Of a stretch of DNA of 64,000 bases, positions 1 to 7,717 are shown one piece after another (position 1 is the stretch's first letter; every line of letters begins with the position of its first letter). Made by a program: the position numbers and the translations under genes. The stretch is from Clostridia bacterium. Its GTDB lineage: Bacteria; Bacillota; Clostridia; Oscillospirales; CAG-272. Location of the stretch: NCBI GenBank assembly GCA_017462795.1, contig JAFTQL010000015.1, positions 22,491-86,490 on the forward strand, read 5' to 3'. Under the pieces are notes generated by a model, which did not search any database, had not been told where the DNA came from, and saw only the letters and a program-made list of their open reading frames with translations.

Positions 1-538
1 ATGTATCCTTGTTCGCCTCGTCCGCTCTTGAAAGACCGTCGGCAATTATCCTGCAAGCTTCCGCGGCGTTTCTCAGCGACAGCCATATATGCTCGTCAAG
101 CTCATGCTCATGGTCGTGACCGTGGTCGCTCTCTTCTCCAGCTTCTTCTTCGTGATGGCTGATGGCAGCCTCAAGCATTTCCTCCATCTCATCCATGAGA
201 TTGATGACTATCCTGCTCTCGTTGGTGGAATTTTTCAGCACGTCCTCCACCCAGGAGTCGGACTCGCCGCCAACGTAAATAAACAGGTCGCAAGCGCCTA
301 TCTTTATAATATCATCGGTTGTGGGCTGATAGTTGTGCAGATCCACTCCGTCGTCAAGAAGCATGGTAAGCTCGGCGTCCTCCGCCTTATCGCCCAACAG
401 CTCCTCTACCCAGTCGTACACGGGAAATACCGTGGTCACAATGCTGATGCCGTCCTTTTTTCCGTCATCATTGCCGCAACCCGCGAGTATGCCCGTGAGC
501 ATTACAAGCGCGATGATCGCGCATATTATTTTCTTCAT
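1..538 (-). CDS. znuA: Zinc ABC transporter substrate-binding lipoprotein, partial (C-terminus beyond window)
   Basis: The gene runs off the left edge; 179 N-terminal residues are visible. It starts MKKIICA and has a lipoprotein signal ending in LAGC (Cys about residue 21), so it should be tethered outside the membrane. The cluster A-1 (ZnuA/TroA) fold is shown by an FPVYDW segment, the metal-ligand LHNYQP segment, and a second ligand segment DEHIWLS. Just before the latter is a loop rich in His, Glu and Asp (HHEEE, then DHGHDHEHE), which in this family marks zinc rather than manganese carriers. A GGAGG lies about 10 bases before the ATG at 538. It follows a small metal-motif membrane protein in the same direction and probably shares its promoter. 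The permease and ATPase genes would lie to the left, outside the window. Confidence 0.88.
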   Translation of the reverse strand, partial: MKKIICAIIALVMLTGILAGCGNDDGKKDGISIVTTVFPVYDWVEELLGDKAEDAELTMLLDDGVDLHNYQPTTDDIIKIGACDLFIYVGGESDSWVEDVLKNSTNESRIVINLMDEMEEMLEAAISHHEEEAGEESDHGHDHEHELDEHIWLSLRNAAEACRIIADGLSRADEANKDT

Positions 539-627
539 AAATAAAAAACCTCCAAATCAAATAAGAACTTTTTTGCATGCCGATCGAACCCTGCCGAAGC
601 AGGGTAAAAAAACGCCTGAGTCCTTAT

Positions 628-918
628 TTAATTCAGAAGCTTGACCTTCATCATAACGGGAGTATGGCACACGGCACCATGATATTTGGATACAAACACA
701 TGGACAACAAGGCATGAAACCATCGCGCAGATGCCGCAAAGCGTAAGCGTCACGCTCTGTAACAGCTTTTCGTTCACTCCGAACTGACAGCAAATGCCGC
801 AACTACCGTCAACGCAGTCGTGATGCAGCACACCCACTCCGCAAACAGACACGAAAAGTATGACAAAACAGACTGCCACCGCAGCCATTGTAACAGCTAT
901 TGTAGTCCGCTTAGCCAT
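628..918 (-). CDS. Small two-helix membrane protein with HHDC...CGICC motif
   Basis: 96 residues. A first hydrophobic segment (about 5-28) leads into a Cys/His cluster at about 32-44 (HHDC, then CGICC), followed by a second hydrophobic segment (about 55-78). The function is unknown. The position directly upstream of znuA and the Cys/His cluster between the two helices suggest a role in metal handling, which is an inference. The ATG at 918 has GGGAGG just upstream and a strong promoter 36 bases before it. About 90 bases separate it from znuA, including a short GC hairpin (589-604) that lacks a downstream U-tract on this strand, so readthrough into znuA is likely. Confidence 0.7.
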   Translation of the reverse strand: MAKRTTIAVTMAAVAVCFVILFVSVCGVGVLHHDCVDGSCGICCQFGVNEKLLQSVTLTLCGICAMVSCLVVHVFVSKYHGAVCHTPVMMKVKLLN

Positions 919-953
919 ATCCGACCTCCCAAATACATTTTAAACCATTGTAT

Positions 954-982
954 AGTATAACATACACGATTTGTTTTGTCAA
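954..982 (-). promoter_or_regulatory. Promoter of the Zn-uptake operon
   Basis: TTGACA (977-982), 17-base spacer, TATACT (954-959) on the minus strand, with TGT just before the -10. It drives the small HDC-motif protein and presumably znuA. I see no clear Fur/Zur palindrome over it. Confidence 0.75.
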
Positions 983-1016
983 GTGGGAAAATCAAATTAC
1001 TCATTACTCCGAATTT

Positions 1017-2024
1017 TCATGTTTTCGATCGCTTGACGGTGTGTGGCGGACGGATGCCGTTGTGTATGTATTCGTAGCTTTCCAGCAGAAGCTCTCTGGC
1101 TATTATCCTGCGCAGATCTCCCGTAGGTCCTGCCATGTGGGGCATGAGGATTACGTTGGGCAACGAGAACATCGCAAGGTCCTCTTCCACGCAAAACGCT
1201 TCCGACAGCGGTTCACGCTCAAAAACATCCAGAACAGCGCCGAACCTGCCTACGGAAAGCGCGTTTATAAGCGCGCTCTGCCTGATGATACCTCCGCGCG
1301 AGGTGTTGACAAGCAACGCGCCGTCACGTATAAGACACAACTGCTCGTGATCGATCATATACCCGTCCTGTTCTGAGACAGGTGTCTGCACACAGATAAT
1401 GTCACAGTCGCGGAAAATATTGTTCATGGGTATCTGGGTCATTCTGAGTCGTGCGCACTCGCGATTGGGGATAACGCGGTCGTCGCTGATGTAGAGCTCC
1501 ACGCCGAAAACGGTCAGATACTTCGCCAGCGCGGCGGAGATATCGTTGTAGTTGACGATACCGACCTTCTTTCCCACAAGTCCGCGGTTTGTGTCCCAGG
1601 CGTGCTTCCATTCGCGGTTGTATTTGAGGCGGTAGCTGTATTCGGGGATGTTGCGGAGAGCCGACAGTATATACGCCACCACGCCCTCCGCCACCGAGGC
1701 GGAGTAATATGCCTGTCCCGATATCACCTTTATTCCCGCCCGCCATGCCTCACGGCTCATAAAGGGTTGCGGTGTTCCTCCGAGGTGTGTAAGCAACCGC
1801 AGTGTGGGTGCCGTCTCAAGCATTTCGGTGTCAAGCATGGGAGCACCCCAGCAGGTCACATACGCCTGACATCCCGCCATCAGCTCCGCCGCCTCGGAAG
1901 AGGTCATGTTTCTCGCGTAAGGATTATAGACCACCTCGCCAAGGCTTTCGGCAAGGCGGATATTTTCACTTGTAAAAAAGGAATCAAAGGTCCTTCCTCG
2001 GGGACAGGATATAAGTATCTTCAT
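1017..2024 (-). CDS. D-isomer-specific 2-hydroxyacid dehydrogenase family protein with altered cofactor loop
   Basis: 335 residues from the ATG at 2024, which has GGAGG nine bases upstream; an upstream in-frame ATG at 2054 lacks a ribosome site. The family normally interconverts 2-keto and D-2-hydroxy acids with NAD(P)H. The catalytic Arg (NTSRGG), Glu (DVFEREP) and His (MPHMAG) segments are all present. The Rossmann glycine loop, usually GxGxxG, reads instead VGIVNYNDIS at about residues 155-165, so ordinary dinucleotide binding is doubtful. It could be an active enzyme with an unusual loop, or a homologue turned to another job. It sits alone between the zinc locus and the divergent GntR operon; a possible -10 (TATAAT, 2046-2051) precedes it with a poor -35. 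Confidence 0.8.
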   Translation of the reverse strand: MKILISCPRGRTFDSFFTSENIRLAESLGEVVYNPYARNMTSSEAAELMAGCQAYVTCWGAPMLDTEMLETAPTLRLLTHLGGTPQPFMSREAWRAGIKVISGQAYYSASVAEGVVAYILSALRNIPEYSYRLKYNREWKHAWDTNRGLVGKKVGIVNYNDISAALAKYLTVFGVELYISDDRVIPNRECARLRMTQIPMNNIFRDCDIICVQTPVSEQDGYMIDHEQLCLIRDGALLVNTSRGGIIRQSALINALSVGRFGAVLDVFEREPLSEAFCVEEDLAMFSLPNVILMPHMAGPTGDLRRIIARELLLESYEYIHNGIRPPHTVKRSKT

Positions 2025-2117
2025 TTTATTTCCTCCGTTTCCTTTATTATACAACCAAAAAATTAAGAAAGAATGAAATTCGGACAGATACCCATATTGA
2101 AAATTTTATTTAGCTAT

Positions 2118-2146
2118 TGACAAACAACCGTATTAGTGATATAATA
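2118..2146 (+). promoter_or_regulatory. Promoter of the GntR-ABC operon
   Basis: Perfect consensus TTGACA (2118-2123), 17-base spacer, TATAAT (2141-2146), with TGA before the -10. It is overlapped by the symmetric operator at 2129-2177. Confidence 0.85.
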
Positions 2147-2177
2147 CAGTTGAACTGTATTAATTGTGTAATACGGT
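2129..2177. promoter_or_regulatory. Nested two-fold symmetric operator, probable GntR (YtrA-like) site
   Basis: AATACAGTT (2144-2152), one central base, AACTGTATT (2154-2162) is a perfect 9+9 palindrome. An outer pair, CCGTATTA (2129-2136) and TAATACGG (2170-2177), is centred on the same base (2153). It covers the promoter spacer, the -10 and the start of the transcript, as expected for a repressor site. The encoded GntR protein is the obvious candidate ligand. Confidence 0.75.
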
Positions 2178-2210
2178 TTGAAGAAAAAGGGATGGGAGGC
2201 TTTTTGCATT

Positions 2211-2585
2211 ATGATAAATTTTGACGCTTTGATAATTGAAGACGGTATCCCTATTTATTTGCAGATCGTGAGGCATATCAAGCGCGGTATCGTGTCGGGG
2301 GTGGTAAAGGATCGCGACGAGCTTCCGTCAAGGCGGGTGCTGTCGGCTTTTCTTGGGGTAAATCCCAACACCATACAAAAGGCATACCGCATTCTGGAGG
2401 ATGAGGCGCTGATAGAGTCTCATTCGGGCGCAAAGAGCTATATGAGCCTTGACGGGGCGAGGATAGCGGCGGTGCGCGACGAGCTTGTGGAGGCGGATGC
2501 CAAAAGCTCTGTGGAGGCGCTCAAGCAGATGGGCGTTACCAAGGAGCAGGCGATCGCTTTGATAGAAAAATATTGGGAGGAGTGA
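2211..2585 (+). CDS. GntR-family (YtrA subfamily) transcriptional regulator
   Basis: 124 residues from the ATG at 2211 (GGGAGG 11 bases upstream); an earlier in-frame start at 2178 has no ribosome site and would lie inside the operator region. A winged helix-turn-helix fills about residues 10-78 (PIYLQIVRHIKRGI, ELPSRRVLSA, NPNTIQKAYRILE). A short helical tail of about 45 residues replaces the usual effector domain; this is the YtrA architecture. Such proteins typically repress an adjacent ABC transporter operon and respond to cell-wall antibiotics or stress. The downstream permease and ATPase genes fit that layout, and the palindrome at 2129-2177 supports autoregulation. Confidence 0.88.
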   Translation: MINFDALIIEDGIPIYLQIVRHIKRGIVSGVVKDRDELPSRRVLSAFLGVNPNTIQKAYRILEDEALIESHSGAKSYMSLDGARIAAVRDELVEADAKSSVEALKQMGVTKEQAIALIEKYWEE

Positions 2586-2591
2586 ACTGAT

Positions 2592-3341
2592 ATGAAAAAA
2601 TTTTTATCCGCTCTCGCTGTATTCGGGCTTATAGCGCGGACATCCATGCGCAAGGTGTTTGGCATATTCGCGCTTCTCGTCGTCTCTCAGGTCGCGCTGT
2701 TCGGACGCGCCATGGAAAGGGAGCACGGGCTGAGAGGAGCGGACGCGAGACTTGAGAATGTGCTTGAGAATTGCGGAATGGGATGGGTACTGCTTGACGC
2801 CTTTGTTCTTATAACTGTGTGTCTGTCCCTTACCTTTACCGAACGCGGAGCCGTTACGGGTTACACGCTGAGAAGACTGTCGGTGGGGGAAAAGCAGGTG
2901 TTCTTTATGCAGGCGGTGTACAACTGCTGTATATATGTGGCGCTTCTGTGCCTGCAGATTGCCTTGGGCTATGGGCTTTGCAGGTGGTTTCTTGAGGTCA
3001 GCCCATCGGACTATGTCAGCGGACAGTCGGTGTTTATAGCCTTCTGGCGGGTGGAGCTTTTGCACAGCGTTCTTCCGCTTAACGAGGCGGCGCTTTGGAT
3101 AAGAAACGGAATGATCGCGGTGTCGCTGGGGCTGGGGACGGCTTGCGTGTCCTTTAAGCAGAGGCGGAGAAAGCCCGCGCTTTCGGCGGTGTTCCTCACG
3201 GTGTGGACGGCGGCGCTGTTTGTGAGGGACATAGGAGACACCTTCACGGCGGTGCTGACTATGCTTGTCTGCGCAGGTGTGGCGGCTCTGTCGCTTTACG
3301 CAGTGTTCAAGAAGGAGACGGTGACTTATGAGGATATTTGA
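2592..3341 (+). CDS. Multi-pass membrane protein, probable ABC permease subunit
   Basis: 249 residues with about six hydrophobic segments (near 20-40, 63-82, 100-130, 165-185, 193-210 and 215-240). No sequence motif assigns it to a named family. It starts six bases after the GntR gene, with AGGAG in the ribosome position, and overlaps the next membrane gene by 14 bases. With the ATPase two genes on, it most likely forms the membrane part of a YtrBC-like ABC transporter. Substrate unknown. Confidence 0.65.
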   Translation: MKKFLSALAVFGLIARTSMRKVFGIFALLVVSQVALFGRAMEREHGLRGADARLENVLENCGMGWVLLDAFVLITVCLSLTFTERGAVTGYTLRRLSVGEKQVFFMQAVYNCCIYVALLCLQIALGYGLCRWFLEVSPSDYVSGQSVFIAFWRVELLHSVLPLNEAALWIRNGMIAVSLGLGTACVSFKQRRRKPALSAVFLTVWTAALFVRDIGDTFTAVLTMLVCAGVAALSLYAVFKKETVTYEDI

Positions 3342-3837
3342 CAGACTTGAGGCGCTGACTCCTCCCGGGATATCGCCGAGGCGGCTGTTGGGCATGCTTG
3401 CTGCGGGAGCGGCACTGTCGGTCGTGAGGAGCTTTGAGTTTCTCATAAAGCTTTACGACGCTTTGCGGACGGTCTTTGATTACCATCCGCAGACGGGAGA
3501 GCCGATCATCATTGAGGGAAGGCGGATGCCAATGTTCTGGGCGCTGGCGGAGCAGAGCTTTATCGGCTTTGCCATAGCGGCGGCGGTGGCGCTTGCCTTT
3601 ATTGGGTACTACTACGCGTCCTACCGAATGGGGAGCAGGAGCATCTATCTTATGCGGCGTCTGCCTCATCCGTGGGAGATGCACAAGCGAGCGCTGACGC
3701 TCCCCGTTATGGGAGCTTTGGCAATGCTTTTGCTGGGCGCTCTGACGGTGCTTGTCTATCTTGGTATTTATATGCTCGTAACGCCCGAGGCGGTATTGAC
3801 TGCGGGAGCTATGGAGCAGTTGAAGGAGATTGTGTAA
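3328..3837 (+). CDS. Membrane protein, second probable ABC permease subunit
   Basis: 169 residues. Hydrophobic segments near 18-45, 72-98 and 120-155; the middle region (LMRRLPHPWEMHKRALTLPV) resembles the cytosolic coupling loop seen before helices in small ABC-2 type permeases, though this is a loose resemblance. The start overlaps the preceding gene and the stop TAA shares its last base with the ATG of the ATPase, so translation is probably coupled. It is too short for a complete permease alone. Confidence 0.6.
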   Translation: MRIFDRLEALTPPGISPRRLLGMLAAGAALSVVRSFEFLIKLYDALRTVFDYHPQTGEPIIIEGRRMPMFWALAEQSFIGFAIAAAVALAFIGYYYASYRMGSRSIYLMRRLPHPWEMHKRALTLPVMGALAMLLLGALTVLVYLGIYMLVTPEAVLTAGAMEQLKEIV

Positions 3838-4577
3838 TGCTGAAGATCGAAAATCTTAATAAAATATATTTATGTAAAAAGGCGCTTTCTGATGTTAATT
3901 TGACATTTACGAGAGGGGAGATAGTGGGACTTTTCGGTGAGAACGGAGCCGGAAAGACTACGCTTATGAAGTGCATATTGGGGCTTCACGGATATACGGG
4001 GCAGATAACGCTTGACGGCGAGCCCATAACGAGAAAGAATATAGATAGGATATCCTTTGCCACAAGCGAGCATTCGTTTTTCCCCAATCTCACTCCGTGG
4101 GATCACAGGTGCTTTTACAAGGAGCATTTTCCGCACTTTTCTGACAAGAGGTTTGAGGGGCTGATGAGGTTTTTCGGATTGCCAATGCGCTTTAAGCCGC
4201 TCCGCTCATTTTCAACGGGACAGAAGAATCAGTTTGAGGTGATACTTGCCCTTTGTCAGGGAGCGGATTACATTCTGATGGATGAGCCTTTTGCGGGAAA
4301 TGATCTTTTTAACCGTGAGGATTTTTACAAGGTCCTGCTCGGTATACTTGAACCCGGGGAGACGGTGATACTGTCCACACATCTTATAGAGGAGGTGTCG
4401 GGCTTTATTGGGAGAGCGGTGATGATACACGAGGGTAAGATAGTTGGCGATGTTACGGCGGATGAGCTTGATGAGTCGGGAAAGTCTCTTGTTGCTTATG
4501 TTAAGGAGACCTATGGCTATCGCTCCGACAGGGTGAGCAGGGCGCTTGACGACATCGTGGGGGAGGATGGAGAATGA
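3837..4577 (+). CDS. ABC transporter ATP-binding protein
   Basis: 246 residues. Walker A is GENGAGKTT (about 34-42), the signature is FSTGQ in place of LSGGQ (about 127), Walker B is YILMDEP, and the H-loop is STHLIEE. This is the short, single-domain ATPase type that energises ABC-2/YtrB-like exporters. The ATG at 3837 overlaps the previous stop in TAATG, so the longer open frame upstream is not used. It overlaps the next gene by four bases (ATGA). Confidence 0.9.
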   Translation: MLKIENLNKIYLCKKALSDVNLTFTRGEIVGLFGENGAGKTTLMKCILGLHGYTGQITLDGEPITRKNIDRISFATSEHSFFPNLTPWDHRCFYKEHFPHFSDKRFEGLMRFFGLPMRFKPLRSFSTGQKNQFEVILALCQGADYILMDEPFAGNDLFNREDFYKVLLGILEPGETVILSTHLIEEVSGFIGRAVMIHEGKIVGDVTADELDESGKSLVAYVKETYGYRSDRVSRALDDIVGEDGE

Positions 4578-5962
4578 AAAGATATATAGCTGTCTTTCTG
4601 GCTGTCCTTATCTCGGCGGTGGCGTGTCTGTGTGTTATCAGCGGAGATATCAGTGACGAAAAAGACAAAATAGAAATAACCGAGCGGACACTGTACGGCG
4701 ACAGAGCCTTTGCCCTCGGAGCGGTGGTAGACGTGGCGACAAGATATGGCTACCATCTGTTCTGGAACACCCGCTACACTGTCGGAGAGACGGGAGTGAG
4801 TGAGACTGAATTTGATTTCTACGCGTCGGATAAACGTGAGAACTCCGCTCCCGCTTACGGCGGTGTGTATATGTACACTGATCTGAATTTCTCCACCAAT
4901 CTTGATACACCTACCGAACAGCTCAGCGGACTTTCAAAGGCTTACAGGGAGATATATGACGAGTGTCCCGAGGGGCAGTCGGTGACAAGGACTGTGTACC
5001 TGAAGGATTATTACGACTTCTATCCCCTCAATATACGCTTTGATCTTCCCGATATCTCGTGGACCAGCATTACGCACAGTGGGGATCAGCTTTACGTCAA
5101 GCAGAGATTTGAGGAATTTTTCAGTATTCCCGTGTCTGCGGATGACACTACTGTGCTTACCGTTGCCAGACAGCAATGGGGAAATGTGAGCGCCACCAGC
5201 GGACATAACGGCAGTAACTACGGAGTTGGAGCGACAAGCGCCTATGCGGACGGAAGATGCTTTTTTGCTATAAACATCCGCGACTCTCTTGGCAACGCCG
5301 TGGATACGAGCCATATCCCGGGCGGTTACGGTATTTATGCCTTTGATTTCGACCGCGGAATAGGCATGGAGGACACGGGCATTGACGCGGACTCCCTTTC
5401 CATGGTGTACTCACTTGACACCTCTGTGGCGGTGGATCGCATGTGGATGAGCGATGACGGTGAGCGTCTGCTCATACTTGCGACGGAGAAGGGAGACATT
5501 GTTTTTATCGCGGTCGATGTTGCCACCATGGAGACCGTTTCAAGGCTCACTCTGGGTGCAAAGGATTATATGTACGCCTTTGAGCTTGATTGCGGAGTTG
5601 TGGTGAAATTTGAAAATCGTGTTGTGCTGATATGTGCCGATAATCAAGGGGAATACAGCATAAAGATAGATGCTGCTGATCTTGTGTCGTATGACGAAAA
5701 TTACAATAATATACACTCGTCGGCATCCATGGACTATGACGGCGAGAGGCTTGTGATAATGGACGCGTTGGGAGACCCTTTGCGGGGAGCGGACTACAAA
5801 TGCAGCTTTTATATAGCCGTTTACGGCTGTGATGGACTGCTTTATTACGGAGAATATGAGCACAGTCTTGACAGGCACACGGGCGGAAGTTATGGTACTT
5901 CTTGTGTGCCAAATGATACCGAGGCGTTTAAGGTCAGCTGGAATCCGGGAGGTGCGGAATGA
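4574..5962 (+). CDS. Exported protein of unknown function in the GntR-ABC operon
   Basis: 462 residues. A basic start followed by a hydrophobic stretch (about 5-22) ending in SAVACLC is a signal or anchor; the Cys could be lipidated but the lipobox is imperfect. The remainder is acidic and Tyr/Asp rich with repeated beta-like stretches (for example around SLDTSVAVDRMWMSDDGERL), suggesting a beta-propeller or similar extracellular fold, but no family is recognised. Its translational coupling (ATGA) to the ATPase and to the following lipoprotein indicates one functional unit with the transporter. Confidence 0.6.
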   Translation: MKRYIAVFLAVLISAVACLCVISGDISDEKDKIEITERTLYGDRAFALGAVVDVATRYGYHLFWNTRYTVGETGVSETEFDFYASDKRENSAPAYGGVYMYTDLNFSTNLDTPTEQLSGLSKAYREIYDECPEGQSVTRTVYLKDYYDFYPLNIRFDLPDISWTSITHSGDQLYVKQRFEEFFSIPVSADDTTVLTVARQQWGNVSATSGHNGSNYGVGATSAYADGRCFFAINIRDSLGNAVDTSHIPGGYGIYAFDFDRGIGMEDTGIDADSLSMVYSLDTSVAVDRMWMSDDGERLLILATEKGDIVFIAVDVATMETVSRLTLGAKDYMYAFELDCGVVVKFENRVVLICADNQGEYSIKIDAADLVSYDENYNNIHSSASMDYDGERLVIMDALGDPLRGADYKCSFYIAVYGCDGLLYYGEYEHSLDRHTGGSYGTSCVPNDTEAFKVSWNPGGAE

Positions 5963-6408
5963 AAATGAAGAGAATGGTATGCGCGTTGCTGTGTGCAGCT
6001 CTTTCAGTTTGCCTTTTCGGGTGCGGGAAAAAGGCGGAGGTTCCCATTGAGGAGTATGTGTGGGCGCTGGAGAGCGCGCTGCAGCACTCACTCGACGGTC
6101 GGGTCATTGCCTGCTCGGAGGGATACGCTGAGGGGATAGACGACGAGGGAGTGCAGATACTCAGCTGTATAATGACGGCTTCGGACGGCAAATATTCCAT
6201 TGTGGATAAGACGGATGATCTATCCTTTGCGGGGGAGTACGAGTTGTATGAGGCCGTGAAGGATTCAGCATCATATCATCTCACCACCAACAACGGTCAC
6301 GGCGTAGCGATAACAGGAAAGGTCACATATGCCGACGGTTCTCAGGCGAGGACGCTTATAGTTCGGTTTGGTGACTATACGCTGAATTTCTTTGAATTGT
6401 TGGCATAA
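5959..6408 (+). CDS. Small lipoprotein
   Basis: 149 residues with a clear lipoprotein signal: basic start, hydrophobic core and LFGC at about residues 19-22. The mature part is a compact alpha/beta-like domain of about 125 residues with no recognisable motif. It is the last gene of the GntR-regulated operon and overlaps the preceding exported protein by four bases. It may act as an extracellular partner of the transporter; that is inference from position. Confidence 0.7.
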   Translation: MKMKRMVCALLCAALSVCLFGCGKKAEVPIEEYVWALESALQHSLDGRVIACSEGYAEGIDDEGVQILSCIMTASDGKYSIVDKTDDLSFAGEYELYEAVKDSASYHLTTNNGHGVAITGKVTYADGSQARTLIVRFGDYTLNFFELLA

Positions 6409-6468
6409 TGCCTATTGGACGGAGACAATATTTGTGAAATATGTCATATTAGCTTTGCGGTGAAACTA

Positions 6469-6497
6469 TTGAAAAAATCACCGCGCGGTGATATAAT
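6469..6497 (+). promoter_or_regulatory. Promoter with a 14-base palindrome in its spacer
   Basis: TTGAAA (6469-6474), 17-base spacer, TATAAT (6492-6497). The spacer holds the perfect palindrome TCACCGCGCGGTGA (6478-6491), and a further half-site GCGGTGA lies at 6457-6463 upstream of the -35. A dimeric regulator binding here would cover the promoter; no regulator gene is adjacent in this operon. Confidence 0.75.
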
Positions 6498-6532
6498 TAT
6501 GGAGTGTTACATTTACAACAGGAGACAGTCAT

Positions 6533-7717
6533 ATGTCGAAAAAGGATAAAAAAACGAAAAAGGGCTTTGGACAATATTTTTCTTTGGTCGTTTATCTGCT
6601 GACGGGAGCGGCTATCGGGTTTTATACCTCCTCTGTTATGAACTCTCCCGCAGGGGAGTCTATGGGGGTTGGGCAGAGGCTGCTTTGGTATGCCTCGCTT
6701 ATCCTCTGTCTGTATGTCTGCATCTTTTTGCAGATCATCGTCCACGAGGGCGGCCACCTGATCTTCGGTCTTGCGAGCGGATACAGGTTTTGCTCCTTCC
6801 GTGTCGCCTCCTTCATGCTCACAAGAGCTGAGGGCAAAGTGAAGCTGCGGCGACTCTCCCTTGCGGGGACGGGCGGGCAGTGCCTTATGTCGCCACCCGA
6901 TATGAGGGACGGCAGGATACCTTATGTGCTCTATAACCTCGGCGGCGTGCTTATGAACACGGTGTTCTCCGCCGCGGCAATGCTTTTGTTCTTGCTTTTG
7001 CCTCGCGTTCCGGTGCTGTCCACGGGGCTTGTGATGTTCTCGCTTATGGGAGTGGCTATGGCGCTTACCAACGGCATACCGCTCCGCATGGGGGCTGTGG
7101 ACAATGACGGATACAACGCCATGTCCCTCGGTAAGGACGAGGCGGCGCTGAGGGCTTTCTGGATGCAGCTAAGGGTGAGCGAGCAGAACTCACACGGTGT
7201 TCGCCTCAAGGATATGCCGCCCGAGTGGTTCACGCTTCCCACCATGGAGCAGATGCGCGGTAACAGCATGATAGCCACTGTCGGTGTGTTTGCCTGCAAC
7301 CGTCTTATGGATGAGGGAAGGTATGCCGAGGCGGACGCGCTGATGGCGGATATGATAGGTGGCGGAGCGGCAATGGTGGGCATACATAAAAGCCTGCTTA
7401 TCTGCGACCGCATATGGTGCGAGCTTATGGGAGAGTGCAGGGTGCTCGCTGTGTCCGACATGCTTACAAAGGAGCAGCAGAATCTGATGAAGGCGATGAA
7501 AAAATTCCCCACGGTCATACGCACACGGTACGTCATGGCTCTTCTTATGGAGGGCGACGCGGAGCGGGCAGAGAGCGAGGCGAAGCAATTTGAGGTCATG
7601 GCGCGCAGCTACCCCTATCCCTCTGACATAGAGAGCGAACGGGAGCTTATGAGAAGGGCAAGAGAGAGATACGCGGAGAAAATGGGAAATACCCACGGAG
7701 GAAGTGAGTCATTATGA
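6533..7717 (+). CDS. M50-family membrane metalloprotease (site-2-protease-like)
   Basis: 394 residues. The zinc-binding HEGGH motif is at 71-75 within a hydrophobic helix, and a later NGIP...DNDGYN segment (about 183-200) supplies the third ligand, Asp, in the arrangement typical of M50 proteases. Four or so transmembrane segments occupy the first 190 residues; the last 200 residues are soluble and helical, possibly a TPR-like domain. The first gene of an operon, it overlaps the next (ABC ATPase) by four bases. M50 proteases cleave membrane-embedded substrates such as anti-sigma factors or peptide precursors; the partnership with an exporter suggests substrate processing before export or signalling, which is inference. 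Confidence 0.82.
   Translation: MSKKDKKTKKGFGQYFSLVVYLLTGAAIGFYTSSVMNSPAGESMGVGQRLLWYASLILCLYVCIFLQIIVHEGGHLIFGLASGYRFCSFRVASFMLTRAEGKVKLRRLSLAGTGGQCLMSPPDMRDGRIPYVLYNLGGVLMNTVFSAAAMLLFLLLPRVPVLSTGLVMFSLMGVAMALTNGIPLRMGAVDNDGYNAMSLGKDEAALRAFWMQLRVSEQNSHGVRLKDMPPEWFTLPTMEQMRGNSMIATVGVFACNRLMDEGRYAEADALMADMIGGGAAMVGIHKSLLICDRIWCELMGECRVLAVSDMLTKEQQNLMKAMKKFPTVIRTRYVMALLMEGDAERAESEAKQFEVMARSYPYPSDIESERELMRRARERYAEKMGNTHGGSESL

Noticed and set aside
89-544. 151-codon plus-strand frame at the left edge
   Set aside because: Antisense to znuA, which has lipobox, His-rich loop and ribosome site.
589-604. Hairpin CCCTGC/GCAGGG as terminator before znuA
   Set aside because: Lacks a U-tract on the minus strand; it is more likely a stability element or chance.
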